DNA of 28,622 bases from Nitrospinota bacterium (GTDB lineage Bacteria > 2-12-FULL-45-22 > JACOWJ01). Shown in pieces: positions 15,330 through 21,723 of the stretch. The notes beneath the pieces were generated by a model. It was not told the DNA's origin, made no database searches, and worked only from the letters and a program-made list of their open reading frames with translations. A program made the translations under genes and the position numbers. The first letter of the stretch is position 1, and each line of letters begins with the position of its first letter. Where the stretch lies: contig JACOWJ010000045.1 in assembly GCA_016176845.1 (NCBI GenBank), forward strand, positions 1-28,622. Direction: 5' to 3'.

Positions 15330-15506
15330 GTGCCTTACTACCCAATCACGAACGACGTCATGCGACGGATCATCGAATTACAACTGGGCAGGATCCGCAC
15401 CCGGCTCCAGGAGAACAACCGGGCCCAGTTCTCCTACAACGAGGCCTTGGCCACCGAGATCGGCCGCCGCTGCACCGAGGTCGAGAAACGTATTGAAAAT
15501 GTTTAA
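15330..15506 (+). pseudogene. clpV: ClpV (TssH) fragment from the C-terminal D2 domain
   Basis: The frame reads VPYYPITNDVMRRIIELQLG, RLQENNRAQFSYNEALATEI and RRCTEVEKRIENV, then a stop. This is the C-terminal D2 small domain of ClpV. In an intact protein it would directly precede the [12 protein letters not shown] segment, yet that segment lies about 970 bp upstream at 14355-14477, so the two are in swapped order. A stop (TAG) occurs three codons before the fragment, so it has no start of its own. Confidence 0.8.
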
Positions 15507-15554
15507 ACCTTCGCGTCGCTATCGGGAATTCAGTAACAATGGGGGACAGGTGTC

Positions 15555-15995
15555 ATGATCGTCCGTATACCTCCCGATGAACCACAGGCTCTTCCGGTCA
15601 TTACTACGGAGGGAGGCAGAATCTCTATCGCAATTGACCCGATGAGCAACCCATCGGTAGCCGAATGGCACAAGCGGCGACAGGGTTTACAGTATAGCTC
15701 CTCGAACCAGGCCGGATCTTCCATGGTGCCGCCCATGGTTCACGAGGTGCTGGAATCCGGCAGAAGCCGGCCGTTGGATGATCCCATCCGCGCATGGATG
15801 GAACGCCGCTTCGGCCACGACTTTGGCCGGGTACGCATCCATACCGACCCCCGCGCAGCGGAGTCAGCCCGGGCGGTGAATGCCCGAGCGTACACGCCGC
15901 GAGTTGTGTATTTTGTGAACCGGCTCGTAAGTGTGAACCGGGAGCTCTGTAGCGAGGGAGAATCCGAGCTGCAGGATGAAACGCACCACACGTAG
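15555..15995 (+). pseudogene. DUF4157 (eCIS core) protein, truncated before its HExxH motif
   Basis: The frame has 146 codons with a plausible start (GGGGGA upstream of the ATG). Residues about 57-115 give VHEVLESGRSRPLDDPIRAW, RRFGHDFGRVRIHTDPRAAE and SARAVNARAYT, the signature of DUF4157. This domain is common in proteins linked to contractile injection systems. The usual continuation, a VFG...Y segment and the HELTHVVQQ metalloprotease-like motif, is missing: after RAYT the sequence diverges and ends within 35 residues, at the junction with the PAAR remnant. It may be translated as a short protein but is most likely a relic. Confidence 0.72.
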
Positions 15996-16213
15996 GCGGG
16001 CCGATCTTGCCGCCGTGCTGTCCAACAGTGATCATTGCCGGAATGCCCGCCGCGCGCGTCGGCGATATGGCCACGTGCGTCGGCCCGCCGGACATTATTG
16101 CCCTTGGCTCTTTCACCGTCATGATCGGTGGCCAGCCTGCCGCTCGCCTGGGTGACATGACGGCCCATGGCGGAGTGATTGTGATGGGCTGTCCAACTGT
16201 GATGATCGGTTGA
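15992..16213 (+). pseudogene. PAAR-domain protein lacking its N terminus
   Basis: The frame reads VGGPILPPCCPTVIIAGMPA, ARVGDMATCVGPPDII and QPAARLGDMTAHGGVIVMGC, ending PTVMIG. This is nearly all of a PAAR spike-tip protein, which caps the VgrG spike of type VI machines. Only the first part (typically MPPAAR...HTCP...) is absent, replaced by the DUF4157 remnant in a different frame. A TTG at 16007 could serve as a start for a 68-residue product, but there is no clear ribosome site, so I call it a remnant. Confidence 0.75.
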
Positions 16214-16289
16214 TAAGCAAGGCGACAGAAAACAAGGAGACATTCTCGAACTCTGTGACATCGAGTAGGGAATTTCCAGGCCCTTTCTC

Positions 16290-16538
16290 TTTCATCTCAA
16301 CCTGCTCTCGGAAAATCCCTCGATCCCCTTTAAGGCCATTGTCGGCCAGAACGTCACCCTTACGGTCGTCCTGGCCGACAATGGCGTCCGTTACTTCAAC
16401 GGGATCATCGGCCGCTTCTCCCAAGGGCATAGCGAGGCGAGGTTCATCTATTACCAGGCGGAGATCGTGCCCTGGCTGTGGTTTCTCACGCAGACCGCCG
16501 ACTGCCGGATCTTCCAGAACCTGACGGTACCCGAATGA
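16290..16538 (+). pseudogene. vgrG: VgrG (TssI) fragment
   Basis: A frame with no start codon reads FHLNLLSENPSIPFKAIVGQ, NVTLTVVLADNGVRYFNGII, GRFSQGHSEARFIYYQAEIV and PWLWFLTQTADCRIFQNLTV, ending in a stop at 16536. This is the gp27-like N-terminal domain of VgrG, the type VI spike protein, normally over 600 residues. Both the first ~25 residues and everything after about residue 105 are missing. It follows the PAAR remnant by about 80 bp. Confidence 0.85.
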
Positions 16539-16696
16539 TCCTGGCTGAGGTGGGTGATGATCAGCACAATAAAAAGGCTAAAGAATATTTCGAATATTTG
16601 GTAAAGCATCGATTGGCACCCGAAAAAGCAATGTTACGTCAGGCAATATTTCTATCGGGATTTCACCGTCCAATCTCTGAAAGGAAAATAAGATGA
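16535..16696 (+). CDS. Hypothetical 53-residue ORF after the VgrG remnant
   Basis: An ATG overlapping the VgrG stop (ATGA) opens a frame with GDDQHNKKAKEYFEYLVKHR and LRQAIFLSGFHRP. Base composition is clearly more AT-rich than the surroundings, which suggests different ancestry. I do not recognise a family. It has no good ribosome site of its own and could be another gene fragment. Confidence 0.25.
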   Translation: MILAEVGDDQHNKKAKEYFEYLVKHRLAPEKAMLRQAIFLSGFHRPISERKIR

Positions 16697-17109
16697 ACTT
16701 GCTTTAAACAATTTAAGGTTGAGCAATTTCGTAAAATGAAAATATCCGGAATAGATTATATTATCGATGGAAGCGCTTTTCTAATTAATCGGAAATAATG
16801 CAGGTTCCCGGTTGCCAGGGTCTCGCCTTGACACTTCAGATCGAGGGAAGTACAGGGGACATTCCAGGGGCCACCTACCAGGAGAAAAGTCGGTTCTGCT
16901 CCTCGGATTCCCAGCGCAGGATTTCTCAGGGGTTCTTGGGCCAAAAAGCGGAACTGACTTTTTTCCGCTGGGGGCGGGTCCGGAAAGTTTCCTGAAGTAA
17001 AGAGAAAGCCACGAAGTGGAAGAAGCCAAATGCTCAGACGCCCCTGCGAACCTGTAAGACCTCGCAAGCCGCGAACCATCGCTTCTCCCCCACTCCCAGA
17101 AAAGGGATA
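16697..17109. other. Intergenic stretch with an imperfect inverted repeat
   Basis: No gene is supported. The first 100 bases are AT-rich. An imperfect inverted repeat with arms at 16884-16900 and 16947-16964 (AAAAGTCGGTTCT-type, mirrored) may extend outward over CTTCAG-containing flanks (about 16834 and 16990). Antisense and sense ORFs here are low-complexity products of this repeat. Confidence 0.45.
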
Positions 17110-17137
17110 TTGACAAGGGGCGGGTTTTTGGTAAAGT
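17110..17137 (+). promoter_or_regulatory. Promoter of the flavoprotein/MaoC operon
   Basis: TTGACA (17110-17115) and TAAAGT (17132-17137) are separated by 16 nt, with TG at the extended -10 position. The leader to the ATG at 17220 is about 75 nt. Confidence 0.6.
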
Positions 17138-17219
17138 ACGTCCGTGGTCTAACCCTTGTGTTTCGCTTCGCAGGAACATTTGCAGGATCAACCGAGTTCA
17201 ACCAAGAGGAGATCGAAGG

Positions 17220-17777
17220 ATGAAACTCTTAGGGATCATCGGAAGTCCAAGGAAGGGCGGTAATTCTGCAGTTTTGACGGAGCAGGTGGCGGCTGGGGCC
17301 CAGAGCAAATGGGCGCAGGTGGAAAGCGTGACACTCAGCGACCTGAACATCGCTCCCTGTCGGGCCTGTATGGCCTGCAAGCCGGAAGGGGGCACCTGTG
17401 CCCAGAAAGACGATATGATCCCGCTGCTGGAAAAGATGCGGTCGGCCGATGCCCTGATCCTGGCCACCCCGATCTACTGGGGCGACGTCACCGCCCAGAT
17501 GAAGGCCTGGATCGATCGTTGTTACTGTCTGATGGACATGCAGTTCAACACCTCCCTCAAGGGGAAGAAGGTGGCCCTGGTTGCCGTCTGCGCTGATCCC
17601 CAGGAGACCATGACCGATCATGGGCTGAAGACCCTCGCTCAGTTCTGCAACTTCAATCAGATGAAGATCGTCGGAGAAGTCAAGGGGGCGGGCTTGCTCA
17701 TGCCGGGACAGGTGAAAGAAAAGGCCGAGCTCTTGAAGGCAGCAAACGATCTGGGCGCGAAGCTGATCGAAAGCTAG
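17220..17777 (+). CDS. Iron-sulfur flavoprotein / NADPH-dependent FMN reductase family
   Basis: The protein has 185 residues with GAGGAG upstream. The N terminus LLGIIGSPRKGGNS is the FMN phosphate-binding loop of the flavodoxin-like reductase family. Cysteines C47, C50, C53 and C60 (PCRACMACKPEGGTC) form the compact CX2CX2CX6C motif of the archaeal/bacterial iron-sulfur flavoprotein type, which would hold a [4Fe-4S] cluster. TPIYWGDVTAQMKAWIDR (about 83-100) is the second flavin-contacting region. It probably shuttles electrons between ferredoxin and other acceptors. It is the first gene of a three-gene unit with two MaoC-type proteins, 18 bp before the next start. Confidence 0.85.
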   Translation: MKLLGIIGSPRKGGNSAVLTEQVAAGAQSKWAQVESVTLSDLNIAPCRACMACKPEGGTCAQKDDMIPLLEKMRSADALILATPIYWGDVTAQMKAWIDRCYCLMDMQFNTSLKGKKVALVAVCADPQETMTDHGLKTLAQFCNFNQMKIVGEVKGAGLLMPGQVKEKAELLKAANDLGAKLIES

Positions 17778-17795
17778 AAGAAAGGAGAGGCCGCC

Positions 17796-18242
17796 ATGAC
17801 GGACAAGAGTGTCATCGGGAAGGTGTACCCTTCCTTCATTTACGAAGTGGAGAAGGTAAAGATCAAGGAGCTGGCCGAGGCGATCGGGGATGAAAACCCC
17901 CTCTACCGAAACGAAGAGGCCGCCAGGGCCAGCAAGCATGGAAGTCTAATCGCCCCTCCCACCTTCCCCACCCTGTTCCGGTCCGAGGAATGGGACATCA
18001 TGGACATGCTAAAGGACCTGAAGGTGGATATCTCCAAGCTGCTCCATGGCGAGCAGGAGTACGAGTATTTTCGGCTTATCAAGCCCGGCGACAAGCTCAC
18101 CTGCACTACCCGGATCAAGGATATCTACACCAAAGAAGGGAAAAGCGGCTCGATGGATATGATCACCACCGAGACCGATTGTGTGGATGAGAAAGGGGAG
18201 CTCGTGACCCGGGCCCGGGCCCTGTTGGTCGTTCGGAACTAA
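17796..18242 (+). CDS. MaoC-like dehydratase, N-terminal type (hot-dog fold, no catalytic His)
   Basis: The protein has 148 residues with AAAGGAG upstream. It resembles the non-catalytic half of two-part MaoC/hydroxyacyl dehydratases (HadA-like or FAS1 dehydratase N-terminal region). The region that usually carries the hydratase-2 Asp/His pair reads AIGDENPLYRNEEAA, with Asp but Tyr in the His position. KHGSLIAPPTFPTLF is the usual following loop. It likely forms a heteromer with the product of the next gene, 22 bp downstream, and contributes to acyl-CoA binding. The substrate is unknown. Confidence 0.8.
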   Translation: MTDKSVIGKVYPSFIYEVEKVKIKELAEAIGDENPLYRNEEAARASKHGSLIAPPTFPTLFRSEEWDIMDMLKDLKVDISKLLHGEQEYEYFRLIKPGDKLTCTTRIKDIYTKEGKSGSMDMITTETDCVDEKGELVTRARALLVVRN

Positions 18243-18264
18243 AAGGAGGAGAAGGAGAAGGCTT

Positions 18265-18693
18265 ATGAAGCAGTCACCTTTTTTCGAGGACATCAACGAA
18301 GGGGATGAGATTCCCCCTTTGACCAAGGGACCCGTTACCCGAACCCAGCTGGTCAAGTATGCGGGCGCCTCCGGGGATTTCAATCCCATGCACCACGATG
18401 AGGTCTTCGCCAAGAACGCAGGTATGCCCAGCGTCTTTGCCCATGGGATGCTCAGTATGGGATTCGTGGGGCAGCTGATCACCGACTGGGTGGGTAACGC
18501 ATCCTTGCGGCGCTTGGGGGTGAGGTTCGCCTCGATCACCTGGCCGGGAGACGTCATCACCTGCAAGGGGAGGGTAGTCAAGAAGTACCAGAAGGAAGGG
18601 AAAAACCTGGTTGACTGCGAGGCTTACACCGAGAACCAGAACGGCCAGAAGACCGTCATCGGCACGGCCACCGTGGAGCTGCCCTCTAAATAA
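18265..18693 (+). CDS. MaoC-like enoyl-CoA hydratase / hydroxyacyl dehydratase, catalytic type
   Basis: The protein has 142 residues and follows a long purine-rich ribosome site (AGGAGGAGAAGGAG). The hydratase-2 motif ASGDFNPMHHDEVFAKNAG (35-53) has the catalytic Asp38 and His43, followed by VFAHGMLSMGFVGQL. It would hydrate enoyl-CoA or dehydrate 3-hydroxyacyl-CoA. Pairing with the His-lacking MaoC protein just upstream resembles HadAB-type heterodimers. A role in processing acyl-CoA from the aromatic pathway encoded at 23.5-27.8 kb is possible but not shown. Confidence 0.85.
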   Translation: MKQSPFFEDINEGDEIPPLTKGPVTRTQLVKYAGASGDFNPMHHDEVFAKNAGMPSVFAHGMLSMGFVGQLITDWVGNASLRRLGVRFASITWPGDVITCKGRVVKKYQKEGKNLVDCEAYTENQNGQKTVIGTATVELPSK

Positions 18694-18695
18694 AT

Positions 18696-18910
18696 AGACA
18701 TTATCGCAAATAAGGCCCTAGAAGTGTCATTTCGAGGGCGCGTAGCACCCGAGAAATCTTTATCGGATTGAAATAAGTTTTAGGTTTTAAGTTTTAGGTT
18801 TTAGGCGCTTAAAACTTAAAACCTAAAACTTAAGACCTAAAACTTATTAAAGTCGCTCCGCTCCTTCGAAATGACATTCATGGAGGTTTTATTCGTGATA
18901 ATGTCTATTA
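18696..18910. repeat. Three-layer nested palindrome
   Basis: Outer pair: ATAGACATTATC near 18696-18707 mirrors GATAATGTCTAT near 18897-18909. Middle pair: GTGTCATTTCGAG (18724-18736) mirrors TTCGAAATGACA (18865-18876). Inner pair: TTTTAGG/TTTTAAG words (18778-18803) mirror CTTAAAACCTAAAAC words (18807-18847). The arms of each layer are separated by the next layer. It follows the MaoC gene and may also end its transcript. Confidence 0.75.
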
Positions 18911-18932
18911 TCTGAGTATCTATAGCTTGATC

Positions 18933-19038
18933 GCATAGGAATTTCCTTTTTAGACAGGATTTACGGGAAAGTTTTAAGTTTCACGTTTTAAGTGTTAAGC
19001 AAGAAACCTAAAACTTAACACTTAAAACTTAACACTTA
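18933..19038 (+). repeat. Dispersed GCATAGG element, copy C
   Basis: It starts GCATAGGAATTTCC, then ACAGGATTTACGGGAAAG, then a hairpin of TTTTAAG/AACACTTAAAAC words. It matches copy B (6377-6504, opposite strand) nearly base for base through the first ~75 positions, including AAGTGTTAAGCAAG in the loop. Confidence 0.8.
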
Positions 19039-19065
19039 CCTTGCCTGAGATGGCTCCCTCCCCCA

Positions 19066-20391
19066 CTATCCGACCTTCTGATCCAGCACCCGCTTGACCG
19101 CGTCCAGATCGGGCGAAAGCTCCACGGGCAGGTTGGCATACCGAGGATGGATGTCCCGGAGTCGACCTTCGTGGTAGTCGATCTTGAACTCGGGAAATTT
19201 GAGGCCGTTGGCGGTGGAAATCACTACTACCCGGTCGGTACGCCGGATTTCCTTGCGCTCCAACAGTTTCAGCAGCACGGCGAGGGCCACCCCCGTATGG
19301 GGGCAGTTGAAGAGGCCGGCCCGGTCGGCCTGGGCTGCCGCATTGGCCAGCTCATCCTCGCTGGCCTGTTCCACAATCCCATGAAAGGTCTGGAGGATCC
19401 GAATGGCCTTGTTGATGCTGACGGGGTTGCCAATCTGAATGGCGCTGGCCAAGGTCGGCTGGGCACGAACGGGGTGGTACTCCCGAAAGCCATTTAAATA
19501 GCTGAGATAGAGCGGATTGGCTCGCTGGGCCTGGGCGCAGACGATGCGGGGCAGGGCGTTAATCAACCCCAACTCTTTCATCAACAGAAAGCCCTTGCCC
19601 ACGGCGGTGACATTGCCCAGGTTCCCTCCCGGAATAACGATCACATCGGGGATCTCCCAGTCAAACTGCTGCACGATCTCGATGCTGATCGTTTTCTGCC
19701 CTTCGATTCGCAAGGAATTGATGGAGTTCGCCAGGTAGATATCCTCCTCCGCGCAGACCTTCTGTACGATCTCCATGCAGCCATCGAAATCGGTATCCAG
19801 GGAGAGGACCAGGGCCCCGTTGGCAATGGGCTGAATGAGCTGGGCATGAGAGACCTTGTCCTTGGGCAAAAAGACGACGGCCTGAATGCCCGCTGCAGCG
19901 CAGTAAGCGGCCAGGGCGGCGGAGGTATCCCCCGTGGAGGCGCAGGCCACCGCCCGGATGGGCTTCCCTTCCGCGATCATCTGCTTGACCATCGAGACCA
20001 GGACCGTCATACCCAGGTCCTTGAAAGAGCCGGTGTGGCTGTTGCCACACTGCTTCACCCAAAGATCCTCCACGCCGATCTCTCGGCCAAAGCGCTCGGC
20101 CCAGAAGAGATTGGTTCCCCCTTCGTACATCGAGACCACATTCTCGTTCGCTACCGTGGGGCAGACCCATTCCTTCTTTCCCCAGACGGAACTGCCATAG
20201 GGCCAGGAACTGCGCTTGTAGCGTTCATCGAAGAGCATCATCCAGGCCGAAGGGCTACGCTTGCGGAGCTCCTCGATGTCGTGGACCACATCGAGGAGGC
20301 CGCTACAGCGGCGGCAGCGATAGATCACCTCGGTCAACGGATATCTCTCTTCGCATCCCTCGATACACTGAAACCAGGCCGAATAGCTCAT
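19066..20391 (-). CDS. thrC: Threonine synthase
   Basis: The protein has 441 residues from the ATG at 20391 (GAGGGAG upstream); an in-frame ATG at 20403 is the alternative. It converts O-phosphohomoserine to threonine with PLP. An N-terminal zinc-ribbon-like pair (C9, C13, C26, C29) is common in this subfamily. The PLP lysine is K124 in [10 protein letters not shown], the substrate loop region is [19 protein letters not shown], and the phosphate-binding glycine loop is [11 protein letters not shown]. The C terminus is complete. It is codirectional with the aminotransferase pseudogene and moaA, but repeats separate them. Confidence 0.93.
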   Translation of the reverse strand: MSYSAWFQCIEGCEERYPLTEVIYRCRRCSGLLDVVHDIEELRKRSPSAWMMLFDERYKRSSWPYGSSVWGKKEWVCPTVANENVVSMYEGGTNLFWAERFGREIGVEDLWVKQCGNSHTGSFKDLGMTVLVSMVKQMIAEGKPIRAVACASTGDTSAALAAYCAAAGIQAVVFLPKDKVSHAQLIQPIANGALVLSLDTDFDGCMEIVQKVCAEEDIYLANSINSLRIEGQKTISIEIVQQFDWEIPDVIVIPGGNLGNVTAVGKGFLLMKELGLINALPRIVCAQAQRANPLYLSYLNGFREYHPVRAQPTLASAIQIGNPVSINKAIRILQTFHGIVEQASEDELANAAAQADRAGLFNCPHTGVALAVLLKLLERKEIRRTDRVVVISTANGLKFPEFKIDYHEGRLRDIHPRYANLPVELSPDLDAVKRVLDQKVG

Positions 20392-20424
20392 GATCTCCCT
20401 CATCTTTCGAGAGCGGCCAGCACC

Positions 20425-20493
20425 TCTAGCTCGTAGCTCGTGGCTCATAGCTCGTAGCTCATAGCAGTTAAGAGCTATGAGCTATGAGCTCGT
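20425..20493. repeat. AGCTCAT word hairpin
   Basis: Repeats of AGCTCGTAGCTC/AGCTCATAGC on the left mirror GAGCTATGAGCTATGAGCTC on the right around CAGTTAAG. The 22-bp right arm (20468-20489) is the exact reverse complement of 26184-26205. It supplies the final Ser-Ser-stop codons of the aminotransferase pseudogene. Confidence 0.7.
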
Positions 20494-20988
20494 CTTAAGC
20501 CGACCGTGCACCTTTTTCAGCCGTTGACCGGCCGCCAGCAGGGTCTCCTCCTTCTTCGAGAAGGTGAAGCGGATCTGGTTCCTCCCCAAACCGGGCTCAT
20601 GGTAGAAACTGCTGCCCGGCACGGCCGCCACTCCGACCTCCTGGACCAGGTACCGGGCGAACTCTACATCGTTCTCGCAGCCGAAGCGGTCGAGGTTACA
20701 GAGGATGTAGTAAGCCCCCTGCGGGCGATAGGGGTCGAAGCCGGCCTCCGTCAGGATTCCCCATAACAGGTCCTTCTTGGCCAGGTAGATCTTGCGCAAC
20801 CCCTCATAGTAAGAGTCTGGGAGAGCCAGCGCAACGGCTGCGGCCTCTTGCAAAGGGGCGGGCGCCCCGACTGTCAGAAAATCGTGCATCTTGCGGATCC
20901 CGGAGGTCAACCTCTCCGGGGCCAGGATGTAGCCCAGGCGCCAGCCGGTGACGCTAAGGAACGGGGATTAAATAACTTACTCATTTCT

Positions 20989-21016
20989 CGTCATTCCGGC
21001 GAAAGCCGGAATCCAG
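20989..21016. repeat. CGTCATTCCGGC REP-like hairpin
   Basis: TTCCGGC-GAAA-GCCGGAA forms a tight stem-loop inside CGTCATT...TCCAG. This form is widespread as a dispersed intergenic repeat in several bacterial groups. Here it lies in the gap of the aminotransferase pseudogene. Confidence 0.65.
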
Positions 21017-21032
21017 GAAATGCGGTGTGTGG

Positions 21033-21146
21033 CTATAGATGTTGCGGTTTGCTTTTGGAATTTTTAGTAGGGGCGACCGGGCCGGTCGCCCCTACATCTG
21101 CCGCGGCAAAATTCCAAATTGTTTTCCCAACATCTAATGACTATAG
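21033..21146. repeat. Three-layer nested palindrome in the aminotransferase pseudogene
   Basis: Outer pair: CTATAG and AGATGTTG (21033-21044) mirror CAACATCT and CTATAG (21128-21146). Middle pair: TTTTGGAATTTT (21053-21064) mirrors AAAATTCCAAAT (21108-21119). Inner pair: GTAGGGGCGACCGG (21067-21080) mirrors CCGGTCGCCCCTAC (21082-21095), a perfect 14-bp palindrome. Confidence 0.78.
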
Positions 21147-21540
21147 AATCACTGAAATTCCAACATAAGCCCAGTCTTCTTGGCTAACCCATTGAAATCA
21201 TTGAGGCTACTGCCTAAAGTGGGGAATTGCCAATTTTCCCTGTAAATGGTCTCGGGGTCGGCCGTGATCCCATTGTAGCGAAGGGCCTTTCGGCTGATCG
21301 CCTCACGGAAGCTGGGGCTGCCCCAGGTAATGGCATACTGGTTAACCCCATCTCGGATGGCCCGGATGGCCGCCTCTTTGATCTCCTCCGGGGCCTCGAA
21401 ATCGGGGAAGCCCTGTGCGAGGTTGACACCCCCAACCTTGAGACACTGCCGGGTCATCTCTCGAATGACCGATTCGGTAAAATGTTTGACCTTTTCCGAG
21501 AGCACCTTACCCCTCCGGGGAAATGAGAACGGAAGAATGT

Positions 21541-21703
21541 AAAATGCAAAGTGAAAAATGCAAAATGCAAAATGGAAGATATAAGCCCGCATAGGGGGCC
21601 AAATAATGTGAGGGGCGCGTTTTCGAGCCTGGGAGTGGCCAGACGCTATCGGGCGATGATGGCTTCATTTTGCATTTTTCACTTTGCACTTTGCATTTTT
21701 CAT
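21541..21703. repeat. AAATGC word inverted repeat between moaA and the aminotransferase remnant
   Basis: The 22-bp arm at 21546-21567 is exactly mirrored at 21666-21687; the arms are flanked by further AAATGC words and separated by about 98 bp. The words match the repeat at 10281-10347. Confidence 0.75.
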
Positions 21704-21723
21704 TGGAGGGCTTTTCGAGCCCT

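Larger units (their letters stand above)
20482..21505 (-). pseudogene. Class I PLP aminotransferase, middle lost, palindrome in the gap
   Basis: The N-terminal part begins at a GTG (21505) with GGAGGGG upstream and reads TESVIREMTRQCLKVGGVNL, AQGFPDFEAPEEIKEAAIRA and GVNQYAITWGSPSFREAISR, typical of fold-type I aspartate/kynurenine-type aminotransferases. It loses similarity after YNGITADPET (about 21250). The C-terminal part resumes at SVTGWRLGYILAPERL (about 20955) and runs to 20482. In intact enzymes the PLP lysine lies in an SKxYSVTGWR motif, so the break removes the lysine and about 130 residues before it. The gap (about 20960-21240) contains palindromic repeats and stop codons. The gene cannot be active. 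Confidence 0.88.
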
